A stretch of 64,000 nt of DNA from Oryza sativa Japonica Group (GCF_034140825.1 NC_089041.1:26735501-26799500), one strand, 5' to 3'. Shown: positions 1 through 11,383, numbered from the stretch's first letter. Numbers and translations are program-made. The notes: generated by a model from the letters alone, not told the origin.

Positions 1-2717
1 AGATAGATCATGCACAATGTAATTCTGCTCCATTCCTCTCGCCCAAGTGCCAAAGTTCTTAGGTGAAGGGCTCTCCTCCATCAGTTCAAAAGCATCAACT
101 TCTTCAAAATAAGCCTTTTCTTTCTTCAAGTCAGGAGGCCCCCCAAAAGTTCTTTTCTGCAATAGAATAGCAAATTTAAAGGCAAACCACTTTAATGCTG
201 TTAGCAAACATGAAGGCAAAATATATCAGCCCTACCACTCGGTTACCCGGCTTTGGTGGCCTTTTCTGTGCTCTGCAAGGATTCTGCTGAGGTTGAATTT
301 TTGTTCCAGGAGCAAAAAGGATACTTTCCCGTCCTCTGTCAAGTTTCACCAGAACATTTTTTTTTAAGAAAACAATGTTGGAGGCTAAAAATTTTACTTG
401 AGAAGTTGAGAACTGAGATTCTTCTACATCTACTAAGACCCAACAATTGTTAGATCAGATCTTCATAAGCAAACGAATAGGACAAAGGGCAATGGACCTG
501 AAATATAATTCAAATCTTGCAAGCCACATTATTCATTGTGAACAAAAATATTATTATATTATATTTATCAAGTGCTAAGGAGTACCATTCTGTAACAGAA
601 GGTATATACTGAGATTTGCACCAGAAGTTATTTATCTTAATACTCTCTATCACCTAGGTTGTTGAATTTGCATGTGGCAAAATAGTCTATGAACCTACTT
701 ATTCTGTCATGTAGTAAGTTTATTCAACGATTTTTACATGGGAGGTAATGACATCACAGGGACCTAAGAGTTGTCCAATCTCCACTAGCTTGAGAATGGC
801 AAATCTCAAAACTTCACGGAAATTTCAATGCCCAAATCAAGAAACAAAAGTGTAAATATTTCACAACTCTAACATTTAATGCTGTAAAAATTGCATTTAG
901 GTCTAAAATTTATTTAATACCTCTGAAATCCGTACAATGGCAGCATAAAAGATCAACTTAAAAGTATGTAGCTTCTGGCAAATATAATCTTGGGGGTACA
1001 AATGACAGTTCCAAACAAATACTAACACGCACTAGCATGAGCATGGTAATGACTACTAAGCAAAGCTAGCATTGCAATATTTCTTACTTGCTTACGAGAT
1101 TGACATGTTCCGGAGTCCATTTATCTTAAGTACACAATGAAAAATAAAAGAAAGGAATACAAACTTTAATGCGAAAACTACAGCACCTGAACAAAGAGAG
1201 ATGTGAGGCATTCAAATGAAAGAACGGGAAAACAAGAAACTCATTTAAATTTTAAAGGTAAAACACTAAAACAAGAACCTGCTATCTCTAGCTTCTCTAC
1301 TGGACTCCCTGTTAATGAAGCCCCATCCACGGTAGAGAGGCTTCCACGAGAAGCTCAACCTCCTCAGTCCTCACTCATGGTTATTGCTCATATGGACATA
1401 CTCCCTCCGTCCCAAAAAAAGACAAACCCTGGGTTTCTGTGTCCAACGTTTGACTGTCTGTCTTATATGAAATTTTTTTATAATTAGTATTTTCATTGTT
1501 GTTAGATGATAAAACATGATTAATACTTTATGCGTGACTTGTCTTTTTAATTTTTTTCATAATTTTTTCAAATAAGACGGACGGTCAAAAGTTGGACACG
1601 AAAACCCAAGGTTTGTCTTTTTTTTAGGACGGAGGGAGTATGTAGAAAGCTTCTACAAGAAGCTAGCAGTGAGCACGAGGGGAACAGTACAAAGCTTTAT
1701 TACAGCTGTACGGTCACTAGAACATGGCCCAACTACACAATAGTGTCTTTTTGGAACGCCAAAAAATTCTCCAAATTTTTGCATTCCTATGCGAATTGAT
1801 ACTAAAATCCTGCTCTATAGGTTCTTATATTTTGGGACAGATGTAGTATAAAACTAGGGGATGTCATTTATTATTGGTAAGTGCGCATTGCTTAATGAAC
1901 AGCTCACGGTCTAATGTGTGTGGGATGTAGGGACTAAAAAAAGGTGTGTCGATCATAGAGCAACGAACTAGAGATATGAAATTAATGGCATTGCAAAATC
2001 TAATGTTTTCACAGATGGGGATGCATCTGGTTGGAATTTGATTCCCTCATTGCATTATTTTAGAGAAAAGGCTCTGCGAGCCCGGCTTTACTGAAAGCTT
2101 AACAGGGTTCCTCATTGCATTATACTACTAGTTTTCAATCCCTTTCAGCTGCTACAAAATTTAGGGGAGATTTAATTTCCCTTCAGCAGTGTAGCATCTC
2201 GGAAATTCCACAGAAATTAAATCGAACTTATAACCGGAGTAGCATCAAACTGAAGAAGCCAGTGGAGTTGAAGCCCACCTGATGGAGAGCGACCGGTTCC
2301 AGCTGGTCCTCTTGCTCGGCTCAAAGCTCGCCCTCTTCTCGCCGGCCGCAACGCCTCTCCTGAAAAAAAAAAAAACCATCGTCGTGTCAGCGGAAAGGGG
2401 AAATCGAAAGGAAATCCAAAACCCTAGAACCAAACCCCCGGGAGATCGATCGATCAGATCGCGGAGACTCACACATCGACGGCGCCCCTCGGCCTCGACG
2501 CCTCCTGCGCCGCCCGCCGCCGCCCGTACACCACGCCGATGCGGGCCGCGCCTCCGCCTCCGCCGCTGGCCATGATCTCCGACCACAGGTCGCCGCCGCC
2601 GCCGCGAGCGCCCGCGTGGTGGTGTCCCGACGGCGCGGAGGCCTTCCCCGCGGTGCGCCCTGGTGCCGCGGCTTCTCTCGCCATGTCGATCGCCGAGAGG
2701 TCTCGAGTAGTCGCCAT
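1..2717 (-). CDS. Conserved plant protein with SWNRSLSIRGR motif, possibly sororin-like (3' end beyond window)
   Basis: I resolve four exons on the minus strand: 2473-2717 (ATG at 2717), 2279-2359, 236-335 and 156 down to the window edge. All junctions use GT/AG and keep one frame. The first exon is Ala/Gly/Arg-rich and low in complexity. The conserved part starts in exon 2 (KRTSWNRSLSIR) and continues in exon 3 (GRESILFAPGTK) and exon 4 (RTFGGPPDLKK, then an acidic EEVDAFELMEESPSP stretch and FGTW). Short SWNRSLS-RGR and DAFELxEESPSP blocks remind me of plant sororin-like cohesion proteins, which stabilise cohesin on chromatin, but I cannot confirm the family. Intron 2 is about 1.9 kb and holds a Stowaway MITE. 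A (GA)n tract lies just upstream of the ATG. Exon structure is well supported; the function is tentative. Confidence 0.6.
1401..1638. mobile_element. Stowaway-type MITE in intron 2 of the sororin-like gene
   Basis: The 238-bp element begins CTCCCTCCGTCCC and ends with the inverted match GGACGGAGGGAG. It is flanked on both sides by the dinucleotide TA (1399-1400 and 1639-1640), the target duplication of Tc1/mariner Stowaway elements. It has no coding capacity. Confidence 0.9.
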
Positions 2718-2724
2718 TGAATCG

Positions 2725-2730
<6 letters not shown>

Positions 2731-2759
<29 letters not shown>
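2731..2759. repeat. (GA)n microsatellite in the 5' leader of the sororin-like gene
   Basis: An uninterrupted GA run of about 29 bases lies just upstream of the ATG at 2717, so it is probably transcribed as CT/UC repeats in the minus-strand leader. Such tracts are common near grass transcription starts. Confidence 0.85.
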
Positions 2760-2762
<3 letters not shown>

Positions 2763-4170
2763 CCGCCGCGGGAGTTCGAATTTTTTCGCGTTGGAGCTCG
2801 GGTTCCCCGACCGTTGGAATATGGGTTTGGGCTGGGCCGAAAATGGGATTCAAGGCAACGGTGCTGGGCTCAGAGTTGGGCCGGAAAGGGATTCTGGCCG
2901 AAGGAAAGAGTGTACTGGGCCTACTGGCGCCGAATAACTTTTTTTTTTCGCGAACGCAATTTGTGCAATATTTTTTTTTTCGCGAACACAACTTGCGAAA
3001 ATGTTGGGGATCGGTTGTCCGATCAGCGCCATAAAAATCGGTGCCAGCCCCTTCCCGCACCTCCTCCTGGTCCTCTGTGCCGTTCCCACCACGTGTCCCA
3101 CCACATGCGTTGTTGCAACAAATTACCCACATATTATGAAAATGTTCTATTAAAGTAATCCGTTTTAATTTTTGTTTTACCAACAATATTTCAGCAAGTG
3201 TACTCGTAATATTTCACTATGTATAGATCAAATGTTGCAGTGAATTGAAACATCCTTTCGCTATTTGCTGAAACATTGTTTTATATATGGTGAAACAGCA
3301 CCCGATTTTTTGAAAACTATTTGTTTCATACGTTGTAACAAAATATTTCATAAAGTGATTTGTTTGTGTTTTAGCTTTTTAAACGATTGAAATATTTTCG
3401 ATCTGCTTGGTGGAACAGCGCCTGATGCCCGATTTGTAGACACCTCGCGCAACTTGTGCTATATTTCTTTTCATGAACGCAACTTGTGCTATATTTCTCG
3501 TAAAATCCCAGCAAATTCAGGCCATTTTAGATTGCCAAAAAAAATTGTGTCCTATAAGTTGATTGGCAACTTCATTACTGTTTTGGTTACAGTTTGGATC
3601 TAAACTATTCTTCTTACCAAATAAAACAATGTGATACCTACTAAATGTTGCTACCAACTCTTCTCTCATCGTTTTTTCTTCTCCAACTCCTTTTTGTTCC
3701 TACCCATGGCTATTCGTTTTCAATATGTTAACATGTCCATGTTTGATGTTGCACTTTCAGCAGCTTACTCTACCATACGATGTACTAGTATTTATCAATT
3801 ATATATCTTTTCTCCTAAAATGATTTTAATATTCTTGACGCATCAAAGCACATATGAACACATGCAATAACCATTGTTAAAATCAGTCAAAGAAGCCCCT
3901 TGCGCTTCGGAAATACTATTTCGTGCATATGCACCCACGAGTCCACGACGCACGTTCTCAGGCCATAAGGCTAGGAGGAGAGAGACCTGGTGAGAAAGAC
4001 CATCGGTTTCCTCTTCTCTCTCTCTCGTTCCCATTCGGTTGACGAATTCCCATCAGCATTGATCCGCTGCAGCAATGCCCAGGAATCCGCTTCCCACCTC
4101 CGGTTGCCCTCCCTCTCCATCTCGCCAGTGACCGGAAATCCCGGCCCTCTCCAGCTACCCTCCCTAGGCT
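2760..4170. other. Intergenic DNA, repeat-derived, no gene seen
   Basis: Several T-rich tracts are followed by a recurring 'cgaacgcaa(t/c)ttgtg' phrase (near 2950, 2985 and 3475), typical of dispersed rice repeats. The segment 3655-3900 is repeated at 10350-10565. The short reading frames here lack conserved motifs and I do not call them genes. Confidence 0.6.
3655..3900 (+). repeat. Dispersed repeat, copy 1
   Basis: This stretch matches 10350-10565 in the same orientation at a diverged level. Shared phrases include 'gttaacatgtcc', 'actctaccata', 'gattttaatattcttg' and 'gttaaaatcagtca'. I see no terminal repeats, so the class is unknown. Confidence 0.65.
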
Positions 4171-4372
4171 AGTTTGGGGGAGCTTAAGTTCTGAGAAGTA
4201 GCTGGTTGGTAGCCAGTTTTTGAGAATCTGGAAAAGCTGGGTTCCAAAAGTTTTTAGGGGAGCTTTTGGATTCTACAACTACATCTTCTCAGAATCTGGA
4301 CCAAAAGTTGGTCTATTTGCGGAGCTTCTGATTCTGAGAGAAGTTGCAGCAGTTAGAAGCTCCCCAAACAAA
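4171..4372 (+). mobile_element. MITE with AGTTTGGGGGAGCTT ends (copy 1)
   Basis: The ~200-bp element starts near 'gtttgggggagctt' and ends near 'agaagctccccaaaca', which are inverted matches. A second copy of the family lies in opposite orientation at 58131-58344. It carries the same internal blocks (GCTGGTTGGTAGCC and AGAAGTTGCAGCAGTTAGAAGC type). No coding capacity. Confidence 0.75.
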
Positions 4373-4548
4373 CCATCACTATATCCTTTCTCCAGCCATT
4401 CGGCGGCGCCCTAGCTCTTCAAACTCTAGTGATGTTGGCCGTCAGCCGCTGCTCTAGCAGTGGGTACTCAGCCTCACCGCCGACACGCCGCTAGGGGTGG
4501 TGATATCGGGCGTTAGCCATTGCTCCAGCCATAGATACTTGCTAGCTA

Positions 4549-4735
4549 CTCCTTCCGTTTCTGATTATAAGACGTTTTGAGTTTGGTCAAAGTCAAACTA
4601 CTATAAGTTTGACTAACTCTATAGAAAAAAGTAGTAATATTTACAGCACTAGCATAGTTTCATTAAATCTATAATTGAATAAATTTTCATGATATATTAG
4701 TCTTGGGTTAAAAATATTACTACTTTTATAAAATT
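4549..4735 (+). mobile_element. Stowaway-like MITE fragment
   Basis: It starts with 'ctccttccgtttctgattataag' type sequence after a TA, followed by the common 'tttggtcaaagtcaaact' block. The matching right end is not visible, so the element is probably truncated. The right boundary is approximate. Confidence 0.6.
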
Positions 4736-5370
4736 CCTTTAATTGTTTTTGTTGTCTTAAACTTATTCAAGATCCTCTGAAAATTCAAGTAAAAATTGGT
4801 TACACATTTTGAAGCATGGGGAAATTTATTAAAAATATTCACAAGCCAATTTGACTAAATCTTAGTGAGTTTTAATTGTCGAAGGCTCTTTTAGACTATA
4901 AAAATTTCTAGAAATGTATTAAAGCACGATTTAAACTTAGGATGATTTTCAGGGCGTTACAATATAAGTGGCTTAACTTCCGCGGGGAGATTAGAGGGGC
5001 AGCGTCAATGTCTTTGGCGTCATCATGTTGGATCATTGTGCTAACGATATTGACATTGCGGAAAAAAATCTATTCCCGGAATAAGTTCTTTTAGAGATTT
5101 ATTTTGTAAAATAAGTTTTTAAAAAGTTCTAAAATGTAAAATAATAATAATAAGTGGTGGTTGCGCCGATCGAGTAGGGTTCTGCATCGGTGGAGGATGA
5201 TCAACAATCTTCGGCTTCTGGTGCAGGGAAAGTCACTCATACGGGGAAGGACGCGGCGTTAGTCTCCACTCTAGCTCCACCGCAGCTGCAGCAATAAAGC
5301 CAGCAAACACTAGCTAGCTAATCAGCAGTAGCCAGCTTCTCTGGCTAGTTAACCCTACGGTACATAATCC
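4736..5370. other. Intergenic DNA, no gene seen
   Basis: AT-rich sequence followed by a short GC-richer part (5160-5290). No reading frame with a recognisable domain and no clear terminal repeats. Confidence 0.5.
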
Positions 5371-5560
5371 ACAGTACATTTATCAGCTTCAGAATCAAGC
5401 AAATTAAAGCAACAGGCCAGAGTAACAGTAGTATCTTTGCGTAGGTCTCACTTGATTCCTCTGTCTGTCCTAACAACTCCGAATTGAGAATAAACAATTT
5501 GCTCGTCTTACTTCCTCTTTCTATCCTAACAACTAGCTCAGATTAATCTACCACTCAGAA
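5371..5560 (+). promoter_or_regulatory. Displaced upstream block of dirigent gene 1, homologous to the dirigent 3 upstream region
   Basis: This block matches 45712-45862 upstream of dirigent gene 3, with shared phrases such as 'ttatcagc(t/g)tcagaatcaagca', 'gagtaacagtagtatc' and 'tcctaacaact'. In dirigent 3 it lies about 200 bp from the ATG. Here the MITE cluster 5605-7095 and the element at 7192-7371 push it more than 2.1 kb away. Confidence 0.65.
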
Positions 5561-5776
5561 CAGTGGCGGACCCAGGATTTTTCTAAGCTCAGGGCCAAAT
5601 CTTAGGGCCCCTTTGAATCATAGGAATAAAAAAAATGGAGGAATAGGAAAAATATAGGATTCTGACAGAAATATAAGTGTAAAATAGAGGATTGTAAAAC
5701 ACAGGAAAAATATAGGAATGACCGTTTGATTGAGTCGCAGGAAAAAACACAGGAATTTGAGGAGAGATAAAGACTC

Positions 5777-6142
5777 GGGGCCCCTTTGAATCGTAGGAAT
5801 AAAAAAACAAAGGAATAGAAAAAACACAAGATTCTGACAGGAATACAATTGTAAAACAGAGGATTGCAAAATACAGGAAAAACACAGGAATGGCCGTTTG
5901 ATTGGACCACAGGAAAAATGCAGGAATCAGATGAGAGAGATAGACTCAGAGGAAATGTTCCAAGAGGTTAGACCTCTTGCTAACTTTCCTCCAAAATATA
6001 CATAGGATTACCCATTCCATAGGAATTTTAAAGGATTGGATAGGATTCAATCCTTTGTTTCAAAGGCCTTCATAGGATTTTTTTTTCCATAAGATTGAAA
6101 TCCTCCAAAATTCCTACATTTTTCCTACAAATCAAAGGGGCC
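5777..6142 (+). mobile_element. MITE copy A inserted in the outer MITE
   Basis: A 366-bp complete copy with ends GGGGCCCCTTTGAATC and CAAATCAAAGGGGCC. A possible 3-bp duplication CTC flanks it (5774-5776 and 6143-6145). Confidence 0.8.
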
Positions 6143-6182
6143 CTCAAAGGATTTTTAACATGAGGTAGAACCCCATGCTTTA

Positions 6183-6547
6183 GGACCCCTTTGAATCAAA
6201 GGAATGAAAAAAACGGAGGAATAGGAAAAACATAGGATTCTGACAGGAATGTAAGTGTAAAACAGAGGATTGCAAAACACAGGAAAAATATAGGAATGAC
6301 CGTTTGATTGGACCACAGGAAAAACACATGAATTTGAGGAGAGATAAAGACTTAAAGGATTTCTTCCATGAGGTTTTACCTCTTGTTAAAATTCCTCCAA
6401 AACTTGTATGGGAAGAGACATTCTATAAGAATTTCATAGGATTACATAGGGTTCATTCCTTTGATTCAAAGGGCTTTGTAGGAAAAATTCCTATAGAAAT
6501 GAAATCCTCTATAATTCCTATGAATTTCCTTTGAATCAAAGGGGGCC
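6183..6547 (+). mobile_element. MITE copy B inserted in the outer MITE
   Basis: A 365-bp complete copy from GGACCCCTTTGAATC to GAATCAAAGGGGGCC. TTA lies on the left and TAA on the right, so the 3-bp target duplication is imperfect. It is more similar internally to the outer element than to copy A. Confidence 0.8.
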
Positions 6548-6732
6548 TAAATTTCCTCCAAATCTTGCATGGGAAGAGGCATTCCATAGGAATTTCATGG
6601 GATTACATAGGATTCTTTCCTTTGATTCAAAGGACTATATTGGAAAAATTCCTATAGAAATGAAATCCTTTAAAATTCCTATGAATTTCCTTTGAATCAA
6701 AGGGGGCCTAGGTTGGTCATGTACCACATTAA

Positions 6733-7095
6733 AGCCCCTTTGAATCGTAGGAATGAAAAAACAGAGGAATAGGAAAAACACAGGATTCTGACAGGAATAC
6801 AATTGTAAAACAGAGGATTGCAAAACACGGAAAAAACACAGGAATGACCGTTTAATTGGACCACAGAAAAAACACAGGAATCAGATGAGAGAGATAGACT
6901 CAGAGGAAATGTTCCAAGAGGTTAGACCTCTTGCTAACTTTCCTCCAAAATGTGCATAGGATTACCCATTCCATAGGAATTTTAAAGGATTGGATAGGAT
7001 TCAATCCTTTGTTTTCAAAGGCTTTCATAGGATTTTTTCCATAGGATTAAAATCCTCCAAAATTCCTACATTTTTCCTACAAATCAAAGGGGCCC
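6733..7095 (+). mobile_element. Fourth copy of the 365-bp MITE, TAA target duplication
   Basis: A 363-bp element flanked by TAA at 6730-6732 and 7096-7098. Its interior is nearly the same as copy A (5777-6142). The 3-bp TAA duplication fits PIF/Harbinger-type MITEs. Confidence 0.85.
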
Positions 7096-7191
7096 TAAAG
7101 ATTTCAATATTGAAATGATGTTGGTAAGTTATCAATGGACCTCCACGACCCCTTGAACGACCCCTAGCAGTAATTGTATCTGACATATCTG

Positions 7192-7371
7192 CAGTGGCGT
7201 AGCTAGCTATGTGGCACTGTGGTCCATGGACCATCTAAAAATTTGATCGAGATTAAAACTGTAGTATATGTGTGAGTTAATATAATAAAAATTATATAGT
7301 AGGCCACCCATTTAATTGATCTATTACATATAGATAGACCACTTTTACTCTAAATTCTAGCTACGCCACTG
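7192..7371. mobile_element. hAT-type MITE, 8-bp duplication CATATCTG
   Basis: The 180-bp element has perfect terminal inverted repeats CAGTGGCGTAGCTAG / CTAGCTACGCCACTG. It is flanked by CATATCTG at 7184-7191 and 7372-7379, the 8-bp duplication expected of hAT elements. Confidence 0.93.
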
Positions 7372-7439
7372 CATATCTGGTACAATAATATTATTATACT
7401 CAGAGGTTGGTTTAGTTTAGGAAATATTCCCTTTTCCGC

Positions 7440-7521
7440 CATCTCCTATAAATTAATAAGCATGCACAACTCGAGCCCCACATCTCCTATAAATTAGTAA
7501 GCATGCGCAACTCGAGCTCCA
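7440..7521 (+). promoter_or_regulatory. Tandemly duplicated TATA-box core promoter of dirigent gene 1
   Basis: Two head-to-tail 41-bp units (7440-7480 and 7481-7521) each carry CTATAAATTA followed by AAGCATGC and CAACTCGAGC. The same leader phrase follows the single TATAAATA of dirigent gene 3 (45891). Two TATA boxes 41 bp apart predict two start sites. Unit 2 is the one placed like the dirigent 3 box. Confidence 0.8.
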
Positions 7522-7677
7522 CATCACAGCTAATAAAAGCTGCAGCTAACACGTACTGTTTTGCATGCGCGCGCTTAGCTTAATTCTCACGAGCTGATCG
7601 ATCACAGGTTATTCAATTAGTTAAGTTCAGCTACTTAATTAGCTAGCTCCATTACACTGCAAGCTAGGCCCAGATCG

Positions 7678-8280
7678 ATGGCAGCTTGGTCCATGGCGTC
7701 TCTGATGATCGTCGCCGCCATCTTCCTGCTCAGCCTCACCTCGGCGAGCGTCGTCCATGGCCGGAGCAGCAGGAGGAGGTTCGTCAGGAGCTACGACGAG
7801 CCGTGCATGGAGATGAGGCTCTACCTCCACGACATCCTCTACGACTACAGCAACAGCACCACCAACTCCACGTCGGCGGCGGCCACCAAGCCGACGGCGC
7901 TGAGCACCGCCGTGTCGAGCCCCGGCTACTTCTTCGGCAGGGTGGTGGTGTTCAACGACCCGATGACGGAGGGGAGGGCGCTGCCGCCGTCGCTGGAGGA
8001 GACGGCGGTGAGGGCGCAGGGGCTCTACCTTCTCGACAAGAAGGACGACTTCAGCGCGTGGTTCGCCTTCTCCATCGTGTTCAACTCCACGGCGCGCCGC
8101 GGCACGCTCAACCTCATGGGCGCCGACCCCAACGCCGCGACGAGGGACATCTCCGTGGTGGGCGGCACCGGCGACTTCCTCATGTCGCGCGGCGTCGCCA
8201 CCCTTCGCACCGACGCCATCGAGGGATTCAAATACTTCCGGGTGCAGATGGACATCAAGCTCTACGAATGCTACGTCTGA
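7678..8280 (+). CDS. Dirigent protein 1 (secreted, intronless)
   Basis: A 200-residue dirigent-family protein encoded by one exon. Residues 1-28 form a secretion signal (hydrophobic core MIVAAIFLLSL, then SVVHG). The mature part has the family features: CMEMRLYLHDI near the N terminus, N-glycosylation sites in SNSTTNSTS, the VVFNDPMTEG strand, a RAQGLY segment, FNSTARRGTLNLMGAD, then [16 protein letters not shown] and the C-terminal DIKLYECYV. Dirigent proteins act in the cell wall as beta-barrel trimers and guide the coupling of phenoxy radicals made by peroxidases or laccases; the substrate here is unknown. ATG 7678 is chosen because it starts the signal peptide and aligns with both paralogues (11514, 46019). 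The promoter is unusual: duplicated TATA region and a MITE cluster upstream. Confidence 0.93.
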   Translation: MAAWSMASLMIVAAIFLLSLTSASVVHGRSSRRRFVRSYDEPCMEMRLYLHDILYDYSNSTTNSTSAAATKPTALSTAVSSPGYFFGRVVVFNDPMTEGRALPPSLEETAVRAQGLYLLDKKDDFSAWFAFSIVFNSTARRGTLNLMGADPNAATRDISVVGGTGDFLMSRGVATLRTDAIEGFKYFRVQMDIKLYECYV

Positions 8281-8346
8281 TATATATATATATGTATACA
8301 TATATATATATATATATATGTATACATATATATATATATATATATA
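8281..8346. repeat. AT-rich microsatellite in the 3' UTR of dirigent gene 1
   Basis: Begins directly after the stop codon: (TA)n runs broken twice by 'tgtataca'. A possible poly(A) signal AATAAA lies near 8550. Confidence 0.8.
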
Positions 8347-8599
8347 TTGCACACGTGATGCACGTTTTATATATATTTAACGTGATGTTTAGTTTTTTTT
8401 TTTTTTGGAATTTCTATCTCGATACCGGTTTGTTTTACGACGAGTACTGATAGTGATATGCAAGAATGAATGTGCAAATAAATGTAACTCAAACCAGTTT
8501 GTCTTTTCTGACAGTCTGTTGACAATGTATCACATCTTCATTTTCATACAATAAAGATGCATTTATATAACAATTAGTTTTATGAGTTCTTTCGTTACA

Positions 8600-9412
8600 C
8601 TCTTATAGTTAGAGGTGGACCCAGAATTGGGCCACAACCTGTGGCCTATTGCAGTTTGGACTTTGAGAGTCCATCCATGGTGGAAAAAACAAACAGGCTA
8701 TAAAGGGCAAGAGATCCCATTTCCCGGGCTATGACCCGGGATGCCTAATTAATGTCTGGTCCGCTTCTACTTATTGTATCGCTCTACCGTTTGCTCTTCA
8801 GCTTATTAGTAGCAACCAAAATTTTAATTTTAGAGTTAATTTTGAATTTTTTTATCAAGTTTTATTTTCAGCATTAATTTTTAATTCATTAGGAACACAT
8901 AAAATTTTACCCTCAAATTATTTTCTAACTAACAAGGGTTACGTCTTATAATTAGCTGTTGGTGAAATGATAGGACTGATGTTTTTTGGGTTATCTTTTG
9001 AGTCCACTTTAAACGGTAATATATACCGGTTTTATTATGTAAATTGGTTGTATATAGATTTGCGTTAAAGATAGTTTTACTACTATTGGGGTTGCCCGAC
9101 GCCCATGCATTGGCCATTGGCACGCGGCTAGATTTATTGCACTAATATTATGCCAAAAATACAGGTCATATTTCATGGAATGTGAATGCTCCTTATAATT
9201 TGGGTAGTACAACTATTAAAATATTAAAGACAAAAATATCTCATTGACACATTTAAACCCAACATTAATCAACACATATAGTCAGTGTATTTGCTTTTTT
9301 ATATATATCCTTACCCTAAATAAACTTATAGGTTCAATATATTATGTTCTCTTGATCCCAATGTGAATTTTTTCACTCTAGTCACATACTCGTCAAGCCA
9401 TATTGTGATATA
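8600..9412. other. Intergenic DNA, no gene seen
   Basis: AT-rich sequence. The part from 8607 ('gaggtggacccagaattgggcc') resembles the 'gtggcggacccagg' ends of hAT-like repeats seen elsewhere in the window (5563, 44935). No supported coding region. Confidence 0.5.
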
Positions 9413-9451
9413 CTGCCTCCGTCTCAAAATAATTATAATTATAGGTTGTTT

Positions 9452-10004
<553 letters not shown>

Positions 10005-10054
<50 letters not shown>
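10005..10054. repeat. (TA)n microsatellite right of Micron
   Basis: A 50-bp TA run. With 9455-9611 it forms the split microsatellite target of the Micron. Confidence 0.95.
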
Positions 10055-10057
<3 letters not shown>

Positions 10058-10349
10058 GTTTGAGAAAAAAAGACTATGATGCCCCTCATTGAATAGTGTA
10101 TAGATAAAAGTGGGAGGGTGGCTGAGGGTAGAACAGAGAGAAATTTGGATGAGAAGTGATTGATAGGACAATTAATACTCTATTATGACAACTTTTTGGG
10201 TCAAATTTAAATTCTAGAAATATAGTTATTATGTGACGGAGGTAGTATATATATGATGGAAAATACACCTTGGTGGCAACCCCTTCACAGGACAATCAGT
10301 GCAACTTCCTATTCCACATAAGAAGAAACCTCACGTTATTTTTGTCCTG

Positions 10350-10565
10350 TACAACTCATTTTTCCTACCAATGACGACAACTCGTTTTCAATAGTGCTAT
10401 TTTGTTAACATGTCCTTGTTAGATGTTGTACTTTCAGCAACTACTCTACCATACCATGTATTTATCAAATATCTTTTCTCCAACCATGATTTTAATATTC
10501 TTGCCGCATAAAAACACACAGGAAACATGTAATAGCCGTTGTTAAAATCAGTCAGAGAAGCCTCT
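10350..10565 (+). repeat. Dispersed repeat, copy 2
   Basis: Diverged direct copy of 3655-3900; see that entry for shared phrases. Confidence 0.65.
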
Positions 10566-10865
10566 TATTCCTTTCTTTGAGGTTTGCCCACTAACCTTGG
10601 CACCTTGGTGGCTTTCCAACATCATATGCGTTAGTTCTTAACATATCGGGTGTTAGTTATAACATAAAAAGAAATTACTACCTCCGTCTCAAAATATATA
10701 TAATAATTTAGCAACGAATTTAGATAAAAGTATGTTCATATTGGTAACCAATAGTCACTATATTTTAGATGAAGGTGTATTACTTTATAGGGTTTGTTCG
10801 AACCATGCCACCCTATATTTGTAAAATTTGAGATATGCCACCCGTATCTCAATATATAATAAATA

Positions 10866-11107
10866 CTCTCTCCGGTTCTATAATTTTTGACTTTTTCTTT
10901 ATAATGACACGGTTTTCAAAACATATCTTTGCTATGATTTTCTATTATAATGTATACAATAAATAAATATTTATTTCTATTATAGTACCTTTAGATTATT
11001 CTATATGTGTTATTCTAGTTTATTTAAACTAATTTTTTTAGTTACTAGTAGTTTAACTTTAACCTTGTCGAAAATATTAACAATTACTCTTCTGGCATTG
11101 GAGGGAG
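10866..11107. mobile_element. Stowaway-like MITE upstream of dirigent gene 2
   Basis: A 242-bp element from CTCTCTCCGGTTC to TTGGAGGGAG, flanked by TA at 10864-10865 and 11108-11109. AT-rich with no coding capacity. Confidence 0.75.
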
Positions 11108-11383
11108 TACTACTAAACAAATCTCTTTTGCTTTCTTGAGATTTATAATGTTTTTTTTTTGAAAGAGACGTGCTATCTCTTCTAGCAATTTTCCCTAGTA
11201 CCGTATACATCAGCAGTAGGACATGGCTATGTGCATCCGGCTTGATGTAGAAGCCAAGTTTATATTCCATTTAATTTCTTAATTAAATGAAACATCAGTA
11301 TCAGGAGTTCAGGACCAGAGAATCGGACCAGCAAGAAATATATATAATATATCCATGCATGCATGCAAAACCTTTCTCATCAC

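Larger units (their letters stand above)
5605..6708 (+). mobile_element. ~365-bp MITE (GGGCCCCTTTGAATC family), outer host of two nested copies
   Basis: The outer element is split in three pieces: 5605-5776, 6143-6182 and 6548-6708, adding up to about 370 bp. Its internal sequence continues correctly across both insertions (AGGTAGAACCCC then AATTTCCTCC, matching AGGTTTTACCTC then AAATTCCTCC in a complete copy). The ends are GGGCCCCTTTGAATC and its inverted match. The family lacks coding capacity. A PIF/Harbinger (Tourist-like) origin is suggested by the TAA duplication of the nearby copy at 6733-7095. Confidence 0.8.

Noticed and set aside
2245-3186. 313-residue minus-strand frame over exons 1 and 2 of the sororin-like gene
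   Set aside because: It runs through the intron and leader in a different frame for exon 1. The spliced model uses proper GT/AG sites and an ATG at 2717.
7639-8450. Antisense and shifted frames over dirigent gene 1
   Set aside because: Low-complexity Arg/Val/His-rich translations caused by high GC3. The dirigent frame explains the sequence.
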